Below, piece after piece: positions 41,009 through 49,427 of a stretch of 64,000 bases of DNA (position 1 is its first letter; each line of letters starts with the position of its first letter). Source of the stretch: Gloeobacter kilaueensis JS1 (GTDB lineage Bacteria > Cyanobacteriota > Cyanobacteriia > Gloeobacterales > Gloeobacteraceae); contig NC_022600.1 in NCBI RefSeq assembly GCF_000484535.1, positions 744,001 through 808,000 of the forward strand, in the 5' to 3' direction. The notes beneath the pieces were generated by a model. The model saw only the letters and a program-made list of their open reading frames with translations, did not search any database and was not told the origin of the DNA. A program made the translations under genes and the position numbers.

Positions 41009-41871
41009 CCCCAGCAGCCAAACGCCAGGCTGCCGCCTACCTGCAAGCCGACCTGCAGGTTTCCCAGAGGCGAGCCTGTCGGTTGCTGGGGTTGCACCGC
41101 TCCACCGCCCGGTTAGTCGGTCATCGCACTGAAGATCCCGTGTTGCTAGCACGGCTGAAGCAGTTGGCTGCCGAACGTCCGCGTTATGGCTATCGACGGC
41201 TGACACTGCTGCTGAGAAGGGAAGGCAGGCTGGTCAACGCCAAGAAAATCTACCGACTGTGCACCAAGGAGGGATTGCTGGTGCGCCCAAAAAAGCGTAA
41301 ACCCCGCTTCCGACCGTCTGGGAGGCCGGAAGCACCGGCTTTAGAACGCCCTAACCAGCTATGGAGCCTGGACTTTGTCGAGGATGCCCTGGCCGACGGA
41401 CGCAAACTGCGGACCTTGACGATCATCGATGTCTACAGCCGGGAGTGCCCACAAATTGAAGTCGATACCTCCCTGCCCTCAGCGCGGGTGGTGCGGGTGC
41501 TGGAAACCCTGGCGGCCCAGCGGCAGTTGCCGGAACGATTGCTGGTTGATAATGGGCCGGAGTTCGTCTGTCGAGCACTGGCGGAGTGGGCAACGCGGCG
41601 TGGGGTGCTCATCGCCTTCACTCGTCCGGGCAAGCCAACGGACAAGCCGCACATCGAGAGCTTTAATGGGAAATTTCGGGATGAATGTCTTAATGCCCAC
41701 TACTTCTTGAGCGTGCCGGATGCCAGACGAATCGTCGAGGCTTGGCGGCTGGATTACAATCACTACCGTCCGCACAGTGCCCTGGCAGGAGCAACGCCGA
41801 TGGAGTTTTTGCAACAGGTGAATGCCATCGCGGCTCCGCTGTCGCCGCAACGGCATCCACCTGTACGATAA
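41002..41871 (+). CDS. IS3-family transposase OrfB (DDE integrase domain)
   Basis: Read in the -1 frame after the A7 tract ([20 protein letters not shown] then CRLLGLHRSTARLV). The rve-type catalytic triad is LWSLDFVEDAL (D), LLVDNGPEF (D) and KPHIESFNGKFRDE (E), with the usual spacing between the last two. The fused OrfAB would have about 376 residues, normal for IS3. A standalone start at TTG 41083 is less likely. No frame break is seen, so it may be active. Confidence 0.9.
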   Translation: MLTPAAKRQAAAYLQADLQVSQRRACRLLGLHRSTARLVGHRTEDPVLLARLKQLAAERPRYGYRRLTLLLRREGRLVNAKKIYRLCTKEGLLVRPKKRKPRFRPSGRPEAPALERPNQLWSLDFVEDALADGRKLRTLTIIDVYSRECPQIEVDTSLPSARVVRVLETLAAQRQLPERLLVDNGPEFVCRALAEWATRRGVLIAFTRPGKPTDKPHIESFNGKFRDECLNAHYFLSVPDARRIVEAWRLDYNHYRPHSALAGATPMEFLQQVNAIAAPLSPQRHPPVR

Positions 41872-41881
41872 GGAAAACCAA

Positions 41882-41927
41882 GCTGGAAACTCACATTCTC
41901 AGCGGATCATTATTCGGGGCCAAGTCA
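41882..41927 (-). repeat. Right inverted repeat of the IS
   Basis: Inverted partner of 40671-40718. Reads TGACTTGGCCCC outward-in on the minus strand, close to the IS407-type end. Confidence 0.85.
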
Positions 41928-43598
41928 GTCGGCCTGCCATACGGTGAGTTCTGAAAAGTTACAGCCGCGCAAGTTGCTTTGCAGATGCACCAGCAGGTTG
42001 AGAAGGTTACCGGCCAGATAATCTGGCTGCGGCGCTTGCCGCTGTTGCTGCTCCAACATGGTCTTCAAGCGCTGTTCAAGAACCTGCGAATGACCAAACT
42101 GGAGCCGCAATTGCTCAGCTATCGGCTCCAGAATCAACCGCTTCTGTATCTCGCGCACATAGTCTTTTGCCTGGGCTTTGAGCAGGGCATGAGTTTTGAG
42201 CCGCCCTGGCGTCTGGCCAGTAATCTCTTCAGTAATGCACTGCACGAACTGATCGGTCGCGTACTCCAGTACTACTGGCTGGAGAAAGAACTGCTCACCC
42301 GCTTCGAGAGGCGTAGGCGCAGCCTTTTCGATGAGACAGCGGCGCAACAACGACTGCATCGCATCCGGCAACCTGCGCTGAGAAGCTTTCGTCACAAGAT
42401 CCTCGTTTAGCTCAAATAGCGAGACTGACTCCCGGTGGATGGCTAACCAGAAGAGCATCGTCTGCTCAACTTCGGAGAGGCGCTCGAACTGGTGCTGAAG
42501 CAAGTCTCGAATGTCCTCAAAGACTGCTGATCCCTGCTGCACATAGTTCAATATTTGAGCGATGTTGCCACTAAAAAGATCCTGAGTTGTGGCTGCCAGA
42601 AGCTTCAGCGCCAGGGGATTGCCGCTGTAGTAGGCCACCAGTTGCTCCCATTCTGTATCTGTTCCGCTGAATGAGCCTTTATAGAGAAATAGTTCCCGTC
42701 CGGCCTCTGAATCCAGCCCTTTGAGCAGGAAGGTTCGGGCCGATCGCTGCTTCCCTTCGAGTAGACCGACCTCTCTGGGCTTTTCGCGACCGGTGAGCAG
42801 CAGGCAACTCTGGTGGAGAACTTCTCCGACCGCCTTGAACAATTGCCCATATTCCCCACAGCCGACTCGATACTGGGCTGGCTGGCCTGCACTGAAGATC
42901 GTCTCGACATTATCTAGAATCAACAAACAACGACGGGAGCGCAACCCTTCCATCAGCTTCAGCAGTTTCCCATCCAGGCTGCCCGCAAGGGCAACGTCCT
43001 CTCCCTGGGCCCGCAGCAGAACAGGCAACACTGACTCTAACCACTCTTCAAAGGGTGGAGCATTTTGCAGCGATCGCCACACCACCACCTCAAACTCTGA
43101 TTGAACTTGCTGCACCAATCTGGCCGCCAGCGTACTTTTGCCAATTCCACCGATGCCCAGCAGCAGGACAAGGCGACATTGTTCCTCCAGCACCCACTGC
43201 CTAAGACACAGCAGTTCTTCACTGCGTCCACAGAAAGTAGCTGTATCAATAACACTCCCCCAATCCGGCGACTCCGGTTGGGTAATCGGTCGTGCAACGG
43301 CTGGAGTTTGGGGCTGGGCCGCACCAACCAGCGACCGACGCCACTGCTGTTCTAGCGCTCCTCGAAAGTTGGTTTTACGAACGGGTTCTCCGCAGGCTCG
43401 CTCCAGCAAGCTCCAGAGTTTGGGACCGACGTTGCGCTTGATATAGCTGAGTGAGTAGCCGGACTCCTCGGCAATTTGCTCGTAGGTCTGCTCCTGCAGG
43501 GCTCCCAACAAAATGACCGATTCCAGTTCACTGAGCCGCCTGCCCACTTTGGCAAAGACGACGGAATTAGCAACTTGCAGAGCTTGCTCTAAATCCAT
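41925..43598 (-). CDS. N-terminal fragment of NB-ARC/WD40 protein (STAND NTPase)
   Basis: N-terminal fragment of 557 codons. Residues 1-85 are an effector or HTH-like domain (EQTYEQIAEESGYSLSYIKR). The NB-ARC ATPase has Walker A GIGGIGKSTLAARL near 150, Walker B RCLLILDNVETIF near 225, and a winged-helix/arm region to 480. It stops (TGA 41925-41927) only because the IS end supplies that stop. The original ...VWQAD|LRQVN... continues into the WD40 fragment. STAND proteins of this kind act as switch-like sensors, some in phage defence or cell death. Confidence 0.8.
   Translation of the reverse strand: MDLEQALQVANSVVFAKVGRRLSELESVILLGALQEQTYEQIAEESGYSLSYIKRNVGPKLWSLLERACGEPVRKTNFRGALEQQWRRSLVGAAQPQTPAVARPITQPESPDWGSVIDTATFCGRSEELLCLRQWVLEEQCRLVLLLGIGGIGKSTLAARLVQQVQSEFEVVVWRSLQNAPPFEEWLESVLPVLLRAQGEDVALAGSLDGKLLKLMEGLRSRRCLLILDNVETIFSAGQPAQYRVGCGEYGQLFKAVGEVLHQSCLLLTGREKPREVGLLEGKQRSARTFLLKGLDSEAGRELFLYKGSFSGTDTEWEQLVAYYSGNPLALKLLAATTQDLFSGNIAQILNYVQQGSAVFEDIRDLLQHQFERLSEVEQTMLFWLAIHRESVSLFELNEDLVTKASQRRLPDAMQSLLRRCLIEKAAPTPLEAGEQFFLQPVVLEYATDQFVQCITEEITGQTPGRLKTHALLKAQAKDYVREIQKRLILEPIAEQLRLQFGHSQVLEQRLKTMLEQQQRQAPQPDYLAGNLLNLLVHLQSNLRGCNFSELTVWQAD
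41928..41931. repeat. Target-site duplication, right copy (GTCG)
   Basis: Direct repeat of 40667-40670, immediately outside the right inverted end of the IS. Confidence 0.88.
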
Positions 43599-43910
43599 TG
43601 TCTTTTACCCCGTTGACGGTAGTGACCTGATTTTACCTGCGGCAAAGTGAACTTTTTGTTGCGGGCATGACGAGGCTGGAATTGCGGTAGGCGAGGGTGC
43701 GCAGCCAATTTAAACCAAAATAAATGACGAGATAGTTCACCTGCCTTTGAGTATTTAGACGCATTATATCGACAGCAAAGTGGTGAACTTATAGGTAACG
43801 ACAAACCTCAAAAGCTTTCCTAAGGTAGTGACATCGGCGCTAAAGGCGCAGGGGAAGCTCTCCTTCATTCATTGAGCAAGCAAAACAACAAACTAAACAG
43901 GAGATTCGAT
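43599..43910. other. 312-bp intergenic region with GTGAACT repeats
   Basis: No credible gene. AAAGTGAACTTT is at 43644-43655, and an inverted pair AGTTCACC (43734-43741) / GGTGAACT (43782-43789) is 40 bp apart. These may be half-sites for a regulator of the divergent NB-ARC or NmrA genes. AT-rich stretches (TTTAAACCAAAATAAATGA, TTATATC) would suit promoters. Confidence 0.4.
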
Positions 43911-44666
43911 ATGAAGATTGTAATTATCGATGGCAGCGGACTTATCGGAAGTAAGCTCGTGAACAACCTTCGTCAACTTGAGCACGAAGTGGTGGCAGCA
44001 TCACCGCGATCGGGCATCAACACGATCACCGGCCAAGGACTGGCAGGGGCGCTGACAGGCACCCAGGTTGTTATCGATGTGGCGAACTCGCCTTCCTTCG
44101 AGGACAAGGCAGTTCTGGAGTTCTTCGAGACATCCGGTCGCAACCTCCTTGCCGCAGAAGTGGCCGCCGGTGTGGGACAGCACGTCGCACTCTCGGTTGT
44201 CGGTGCCGATCGCTTGCCCGACAGCGGTTACATGCGTGCAAAAATGGCCCAGGAAAAGCTGATCAAAAATTCCAAAATTCCCTACACGATCCTCCGCTCA
44301 ACCCAGTTCTTCGAGTTTCTGAGCGGCATCGCCGATGCGGCCACCGATGGACAAACCGTTCGCCTCTCACCTGCCCTTGTGCAGCCAATTGCGTCGGATG
44401 ACGTTGCTGCTGTGCTCACCGAGATCGCGCTCGGGGCACCGGCGAACGGCACGATCGAGGTGGCTGGCCCCGAAAAGTTCCGTCTCGATGAACTCGTCCA
44501 GCGATTCTTAAGCGCAAACCAGGACGCCCGCAGGGTGAGCACAGACATCCACGCCCGCTACTTTGGCGTAGAACTAAGCGATCACTCCCTCACTCCCGGC
44601 GACAGGCTGCGTGTGGGGAGGATACGGTTCGAGGAGTGGCTCGGTCGCCAGGCGCAGGTGGCCTAG
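43911..44666 (+). CDS. NmrA-like NAD(P)-binding (SDR-type) protein
   Basis: Protein of 251 residues from the ATG at 43911, preceded by CAGGAG. A 13-residue longer start is less likely. Rossmann fold: MKIVIIDGSGLIGSKLVNNL has DGSGLIGS in the nucleotide-binding position of GxxGxxG, and YMRAKMAQEKLI holds the Lys of a YxxxK-like arrangement. RSTQFFEFLSGIADAATDG follows. Atypical SDRs of this type act as redox sensors or quinone/lipid reductases. Substrate unknown. Confidence 0.8.
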   Translation: MKIVIIDGSGLIGSKLVNNLRQLEHEVVAASPRSGINTITGQGLAGALTGTQVVIDVANSPSFEDKAVLEFFETSGRNLLAAEVAAGVGQHVALSVVGADRLPDSGYMRAKMAQEKLIKNSKIPYTILRSTQFFEFLSGIADAATDGQTVRLSPALVQPIASDDVAAVLTEIALGAPANGTIEVAGPEKFRLDELVQRFLSANQDARRVSTDIHARYFGVELSDHSLTPGDRLRVGRIRFEEWLGRQAQVA

Positions 44667-44815
44667 CTGAGCCTTGTTCCTGCCATAAACCTGTGCCGTG
44701 CGTCCGCTATCTCGTCGCAACGGACCAAGAGCCTCGATCGGCGGCTCCGCCGCCCTGTCCGCGAACTGTCCGGTAGATTATTACTCCCTATCCGCATCCA
44801 CACAGGAGAATCTGA

Positions 44816-45265
44816 ATGTTTACGAGATTTCGGCATAGAGTCGCACTCGCAGCACTCTCCCTGTTCGCAGCTTTTTCTGTACCTGCAGGACTCTCCCTAC
44901 TTGCAGCTCCAGGCGGCAGTCCATCTGGTGAAAAAGTAACGTTGGTTTTCGATCACGTCCTTCCCAATGTGCCCGGCAAGAGCATCAAAGGCGTGCTGGT
45001 CGAATACCGGCCCGGCGGCTCATCGCCCGCCCACACCCACCCAAACTCGGCCTTCGTCTATGCAACGGTCCTGGAGGGTGCAATTCGCAGCAAAGTCAAC
45101 GATGGCCCAGAAAAGGTGTACCGCGTCGGCGATAACTTCGCCGAAGTTCCCGGCGATCATCACGGCGTCAGCAAAAATGACAGCGACACCAGACCCGCAC
45201 GTCTGCTGGCTGTCTTTGTGGTCAATACGGACGAAACAAACCTGACCACAAATGAAAAAGGCTGA
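44816..45265 (+). CDS. Exported cupin-domain protein
   Basis: Protein of 149 residues, with a signal peptide (MFTRFRHRVALAALSLFAAFSVPAGLSLLAA) followed by a single cupin barrel. Metal-type motif: PAHTHPNSAFVYATVLEGAI has the HxHxxxxxxxxxxEG layout, and EVPGDHHGVSKN supplies the second His motif. Binds a metal or small ligand in the periplasm. Downstream of the NmrA-like gene in the same direction. Confidence 0.82.
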   Translation: MFTRFRHRVALAALSLFAAFSVPAGLSLLAAPGGSPSGEKVTLVFDHVLPNVPGKSIKGVLVEYRPGGSSPAHTHPNSAFVYATVLEGAIRSKVNDGPEKVYRVGDNFAEVPGDHHGVSKNDSDTRPARLLAVFVVNTDETNLTTNEKG

Positions 45266-45647
45266 GATGTTTTTTAGAAATGCACTGGCAGGGAGTTATA
45301 CCGCTGTGGCCCCTTGCTGGATCTTAAAGGAGAGCGATGTCATAGATCCAGACAGTGCAGACCGGGCACGACCTGTAACGATGGGGAGTTTTTATCGCTT
45401 CCTCCCCTTTATTGCCGCCAAAGGCAGGCGAAACCCTGCATCAGAGCGGTCAGAGGCGGCACTCGTCTCAGGTCGTGCCTGCCTTTTAGTGAGCCCTTTG
45501 GCCGCGTTTGCAGGTTCTAGCTGGCCACTTGCGGCTTTTGGAGCCTGTCTGCAGAATCCGAGCGAGCCGACTCGCAGCAGTGTAGTTCGCGACAGGGCCA
45601 ATAGCGGATAGGATGCATGGAACGGTTCTTCCTGTCGGTACACGCTC
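45266..45647. other. 382-bp intergenic region upstream of metF with hairpins
   Basis: No strong gene (a 119-residue frame at 45252-45611 looks non-coding in composition and overlaps the cupin end). A 10-bp perfect inverted repeat AAAGGCAGGC / GCCTGCCTTT (45420-45429 and 45477-45486, followed by T) encloses a structured loop. A short GGGGAG/CTCCCC hairpin precedes it (45383-45407). Could be terminators or a leader for metF. Confidence 0.45.
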
Positions 45648-46550
45648 ATGGCTCAGACGACGCGGCTTGAGAAGGCAATTGCGGGCAAAGCATTTTTGAT
45701 CACCGCCGAGGTCATGCCCCCAAAAGGCCCAGACATGGTTGCCTTTATTGAAAAAGCATCGCTCCTCAAAGACCGCGTCCACGCGATCAACGTCACCGAC
45801 TCCAATCGGGCCGTCATGCGGATGAGCCCGCTCGCCGCCTCCGCCCTCCTGGTGCAGGTGGGCCTTGAACCCATCTGTCAGCTCGCCTGCCGCGACCGCA
45901 ACCGCATCGCGCTGCAGGGCGATCTGATCGGAGCGGAGGCGCTGGGCATCCACAATATCCTGGCCCTCACGGGCGACCCGGTCGATTGCGGCGACCACCC
46001 CCGCGCCCGCGCCGTCTGCGATCTCGAGTCGGTGCGCCTGCTGCAGGTGATCGACGGGCTGAATCGGGGCGTCGATAGCGCCGGTAACGCCCTCAACGCC
46101 CAGACCCACCTGTTCGCCGGGGCGGCCATCGATCCGCAATCCGGCAGCGAGTCCGGCCTGCGCAGCCGCTTTCGGCGCAAAGTCGAAGCGGGCGCACGCT
46201 TTTTTCAAAGCCAGCTCATCACCGACTTCAAGCGGCTGGGTTGGTTTATGGACAACATCGCCTGCGAGTACGAGCGGCCCGTTCTGGCCGGTGTCTTTTT
46301 GCTCAAGTCGGCCAAAAATGCGCTCTACATCAACCGCAACCTGCCCGGTGTGACGATCCCGGAGGCGATTATCGAGCGGCTGGAGCGGGCCGGTGCCCAG
46401 GCCCAGCAGGAAGGCATCGTCATCGCCGCCGAGCAGGTGGCCGCCGCCAGACAGATCTGCGACGGCGTGCATCTGATGGCAATTCGCAGGGAAGAGGTGA
46501 TCCCCGAAATTCTCGATCGAGCCGGGGTAGCGGCGCTCACCAGTTTTTGA
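45648..46550 (+). CDS. metF: Methylenetetrahydrofolate reductase
   Basis: FAD-dependent reductase of 300 residues with a TIM barrel, making 5-methyl-THF for methionine synthesis. Sequence hallmarks are FLITAEVMPPKG (active-site Glu), PICQLACRDRNRIALQGDL, HNILALTGDPVDCGDHP and LAGVFLLKSAKNALYINRNL. Length is normal for the single-domain bacterial enzyme. Preceded by a long gap with inverted repeats. Confidence 0.9.
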   Translation: MAQTTRLEKAIAGKAFLITAEVMPPKGPDMVAFIEKASLLKDRVHAINVTDSNRAVMRMSPLAASALLVQVGLEPICQLACRDRNRIALQGDLIGAEALGIHNILALTGDPVDCGDHPRARAVCDLESVRLLQVIDGLNRGVDSAGNALNAQTHLFAGAAIDPQSGSESGLRSRFRRKVEAGARFFQSQLITDFKRLGWFMDNIACEYERPVLAGVFLLKSAKNALYINRNLPGVTIPEAIIERLERAGAQAQQEGIVIAAEQVAAARQICDGVHLMAIRREEVIPEILDRAGVAALTSF

Positions 46551-46604
46551 GAGCGGCGGCAGCGATCATGATACGATGTCCCCAACTTTTGAGTCGGGTT
46601 GCTC

Positions 46605-47750
46605 ATGTCTGGCCTTCGGCAACGGCTAACCACCCTCGCTATCCTGGGCGGGGGACTGGCGGTAATCGCCAGCAGCGTTCTGGCCGCTCCGACGATCGAG
46701 AGCCTGCAGATGCGACAAAACCAGTTGCAGCAGCGCATCGTATCGGCGCGCCAGCAGGCCCAGCAACTGCGCCGCCGCGAAGTAGCCGCCCGTAACCAGT
46801 TGGGCTCGATCCGCCAGAATCTGCTCGCTACCACCAATAAACTGCAGGATACGCGCTTTCAGCTCTCGGTGGCCCAGAAGCGACTCGTCTATCTGGCGCG
46901 CGATCTCGGGGCCCTCGAGGTGCGCTTTGCGGACCAGCAACGGGCCACGACCCAGCGGTTGCGCTTTTTGCAGCAGCAGCGCCCCGAGCAGTGGTGGGCC
47001 TTGATTCTGGCAAGCCGCGACCTCAACACGATGATGGATCGCCGCTACCAGATGGGCCGGGTCTTTGACCGCGACCAGCAGATGCTCCTTGCCCTCGAAG
47101 AGCGCCGCCGCGAGCTGAGCCGCAAGCGCTTCGCCGTCGAAAACCAGAAAAACGACATCGCCCTTATTGCCCAGCAACTGGCGACCCGCCGCTCGCAGGT
47201 CGCCCAGCAGGCCACCATCCAGTCGGAGCTGGTGCGCCGCCTCAGCAGCCAGCGCGCCGCCTACGAGGCCGCCCAGCGGCGGCTGGCCTCCGATTCGCAC
47301 CGGATCACGGCGATGATCCGCACGCTCATCGCAAGCCAGAATCGCCTCAACAGCGTCCAGGGCAGTGGCCGCATGATCCTGCCGACGACGGGCCGCTTTA
47401 GCAGTGGTTTTGGCCTACGCTACCACCCGATCTTTCATGTGCGGCGGATGCACACTGGCCTCGATATTGCCGCCCCCAGCGGTACACCGATTCGCGCCGC
47501 CGACGACGGCACGGTGCTGTTTGCCGGTTGGTACGGGGGGTATGGCCGCTGTGTGATCGTGAGCCACGGCGGTACGCTCTCGACGCTGTACGGCCACACC
47601 AGCCGCCTGTACGTGAGCGTCGGTCAGGCCGTCCACAAGGGCGACACGATCGCCGCCGTCGGCTCCACCGGTTTTGCCACTGGCCCCCACCTGCACTTCG
47701 AGGTGCGCGTCAACGGCTCCCCCGTCAACCCCGTACCCTACCTGCCCTGA
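46605..47750 (+). CDS. EnvC/NlpD-like M23 peptidase (murein hydrolase activator)
   Basis: Protein of 381 residues from ATG 46605. Signal peptide, then a long coiled coil of Gln/Arg-rich helices (residues 35-240) and a C-terminal M23 domain with the zinc motif MHTGLDIAAPSGTP (HxxxD) and HLHFEV. Cell-wall hydrolase or its activator in septation. The stop overlaps the next start by one base (TGATG). Confidence 0.85.
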   Translation: MSGLRQRLTTLAILGGGLAVIASSVLAAPTIESLQMRQNQLQQRIVSARQQAQQLRRREVAARNQLGSIRQNLLATTNKLQDTRFQLSVAQKRLVYLARDLGALEVRFADQQRATTQRLRFLQQQRPEQWWALILASRDLNTMMDRRYQMGRVFDRDQQMLLALEERRRELSRKRFAVENQKNDIALIAQQLATRRSQVAQQATIQSELVRRLSSQRAAYEAAQRRLASDSHRITAMIRTLIASQNRLNSVQGSGRMILPTTGRFSSGFGLRYHPIFHVRRMHTGLDIAAPSGTPIRAADDGTVLFAGWYGGYGRCVIVSHGGTLSTLYGHTSRLYVSVGQAVHKGDTIAAVGSTGFATGPHLHFEVRVNGSPVNPVPYLP

Positions 47751-48739
47751 TGAGCCGCTTCGATGTCTTTGCCCTCTGCAATCCCCTCTACGATCTGCAG
47801 GTCCAGGTACCCGACAGTCTGCTTACCAGCCTGGGGTATCCAAAGGGGGGCGTGAGCCTCATCGACCGCGAGCAGTACGACCAGCTCATCCCCCGGCTCG
47901 CGGGCCTGCCGATCCACGCCACACCGGGCGGTTCGGCGGCGAACACCGTGATCGGCATCCAGCAACTGGGCGGCACCACCTGCTACACCGGCAAGATTGG
48001 CGCTGACACCTACGGCAGCGCCTACAAGAACGGCATGGTGCGCTGGGGCGTCCACGCCAATCTGGCGGCAGGCAGCCTGCCTACCGGTCTAAGCGTGATC
48101 TTGATCACCCCGGATGCCCAGCGCACGATGTTTACTTACCTGGGAGCCTGCCAGCAACTGGACCCCAGCGACATCGACACGGATCTTATCGCCCGCTCGC
48201 GCTACCTCTACGTCACCGGCTACTGCTGGGACACCGCGAGCCAGAAAGCAGCGGTGCTCCTTGCGATGGAGCAGGCCCGCGCCGCCGGTGTGCCCATCGC
48301 CCTCAGCCTTTCCGACCCGTTTGTCGTCCGCCGCCACAAACAGGAACTGCGCCAGATCGTGAGCGAACATGTCGATCTGCTGTTTGGCAACCAGGAGGAG
48401 GCGGAAGTCTTTACTGAGACCAGCTCCGCCGAGGCCGCCATCGAGGTGCTGCGCGCCTGGTGCGAGACGGCAGTGGTGACGATGAGCGCCGCCGGTTCCT
48501 ACATTGCCCAAGGGAACCGCCTGCAGCGCATCGAACCTTTTGCTGTGGCAGCGATCGACTCGACCGGAGCCGGGGACAGCTACGCCGCCGGTCTACTCTA
48601 TGGCCTCACCCACGATCTGCCCCTATTGACCACTGGCCGCCTCGCCTCGTATCTGGCCGCCCAGGTCGTTTCTCAGCTCGGTCCGCGCCTTGAGGCGATC
48701 GATGAACGGGCGATCGAGCAGATCCTCGCTGCAGATTGA
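47750..48739 (+). CDS. PfkB family sugar/nucleoside kinase (adenosine-kinase-like)
   Basis: Protein of 329 residues. The start overlaps the previous stop (TGATG). N-terminal NPLYDLQVQVP, then GGSAANTVIGIQQLG (PfkB signature 1) and IDSTGAGDSYAAGLLYGL (signature 2, catalytic Asp). Closest in style to adenosine kinases. Other sugar kinases are possible. A 12-bp inverted repeat follows. Confidence 0.85.
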   Translation: MSRFDVFALCNPLYDLQVQVPDSLLTSLGYPKGGVSLIDREQYDQLIPRLAGLPIHATPGGSAANTVIGIQQLGGTTCYTGKIGADTYGSAYKNGMVRWGVHANLAAGSLPTGLSVILITPDAQRTMFTYLGACQQLDPSDIDTDLIARSRYLYVTGYCWDTASQKAAVLLAMEQARAAGVPIALSLSDPFVVRRHKQELRQIVSEHVDLLFGNQEEAEVFTETSSAEAAIEVLRAWCETAVVTMSAAGSYIAQGNRLQRIEPFAVAAIDSTGAGDSYAAGLLYGLTHDLPLLTTGRLASYLAAQVVSQLGPRLEAIDERAIEQILAAD

Positions 48740-48745
48740 ACCCAC

Positions 48746-48779
48746 AGCAAAGGGCAGTCCTCGCGGGCTGCCCTTTGCT
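48746..48779. terminator. Bidirectional hairpin terminator
   Basis: 12-bp perfect stem AGCAAAGGGCAG / CTGCCCTTTGCT with a 10-nt loop (48758-48767), between the convergent PfkB and rpmF genes. There is no long T run, but it is suited to ending both transcripts. Confidence 0.7.
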
Positions 48780-48794
48780 ATGGTCCCTGTAGAA

Positions 48795-48980
48795 CTACTC
48801 CTCAGCCTGCTCTTCTTCGTCCGCGTCGGGCTGCGGGTAAATAAAACTGGTGTTGTTGCCCGAGAGAATCGACTTTCCGAGGGCAAGCGCCTTTTGAGCC
48901 TGGGTGTGCGCCTTGCGCTTCCAGACGGCGCGACGCTGGTCGCGCTTGGCGTTTGAGGTCTTCTTTTTAGGCTGAGCCAT
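48795..48980 (-). CDS. rpmF: Ribosomal protein L32
   Basis: L32 of 61 residues with the diagnostic [20 protein letters not shown] start. The start at 48980 is set by this motif; the open frame to 49052 is not coding. It lacks the zinc cysteines of other bacterial L32 proteins, as is normal for cyanobacteria. Confidence 0.93.
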   Translation of the reverse strand: MAQPKKKTSNAKRDQRRAVWKRKAHTQAQKALALGKSILSGNNTSFIYPQPDADEEEQAEE

Positions 48981-49006
48981 GACTATCGATGCGCAAAAAA
49001 GCTTTT

Positions 49007-49231
49007 TTATGATAGCGCACCGGAGATGGCCCGCAAACTCACAAGACACCACTGACCGCGCCCAGGGGCGTAGACGACGGCACCCAGCCGGTTGAGATTG
49101 TGGACAGCCCTGAAGACCACCCAGGGTGGCTGGCCCAACTCGTAGGTCAGCTGTACGATGGAGCGCGGCTGGCGGGCCAGTTCCGCCAGGATCCGCTCCT
49201 GAAGCTCCGATTCCACCATAACGTTAGACAT
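49007..49231 (-). CDS. Small winged-helix-like hypothetical protein
   Basis: Protein of 74 residues with GGAGG 8 bp before the ATG at 49231. [20 protein letters not shown] and [23 protein letters not shown] read as a winged-helix fold (three helices plus a wing). Possibly a DNA-binding protein. Same strand and upstream of rpmF. Confidence 0.55.
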   Translation of the reverse strand: MSNVMVESELQERILAELARQPRSIVQLTYELGQPPWVVFRAVHNLNRLGAVVYAPGRGQWCLVSLRAISGALS

Positions 49232-49427
49232 ATATAGCCGCCTCCAAACCGCTTTTCACCAAAAACTACTAAAGCAACTGTGTATCGGGTCTCTCCCTTA
49301 TAGCCGGGAATACTGGAGTATGGATCACTTTTGCTCTTGAATTTTTGTTGCATGGGGATCAACAGAGAAAGCCGCTTACAAAAGTTTAAACTAGCGCTAT
49401 TCTAAAAATGGGCTAAACAGGAAGCCA

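Larger units (their letters stand above)
40671..41927 (+). mobile_element. IS3-family insertion sequence (IS407-like), 1,257 bp
   Basis: Ends match as inverted repeats: left TGACGTGCAACCGCTAAAGT (40671 onward), right end read inward TGACTTGGCCCCGAATAATG, both continuing to a shared GAATGTGAGT and TTCCAGC. The outermost TGAC and the 4-bp target duplication GTCG (40667-40670 and 41928-41931) fit the IS407 subgroup of IS3. It carries orfA and orfB with an A7 frameshift tract. It looks complete and possibly active. Confidence 0.93.
38666..43598 (-). pseudogene. NB-ARC/WD40 gene split by an IS3 element
   Basis: Whole-gene view. Removing 40671-41927 and one 4-bp GTCG copy joins codons V W Q A D to L R Q V N in frame, giving one protein of 1,223 residues: N-terminal domain, NB-ARC ATPase, linker and 14 WD40 repeats. 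The split is therefore a recent insertion, not an old decay, since both halves are still free of stops. Confidence 0.88.

Noticed and set aside
40690-41909. Shorter IS boundaries starting at TGAACCGC
   Set aside because: This inner pair gives no target duplication; moving out to TGAC at 40671/41927 yields GTCG duplications and restores the host frame.
45252-45611. 119-residue frame after the cupin gene
   Set aside because: Overlaps the cupin end, has no ribosome site or recognisable composition, and covers inverted repeats.
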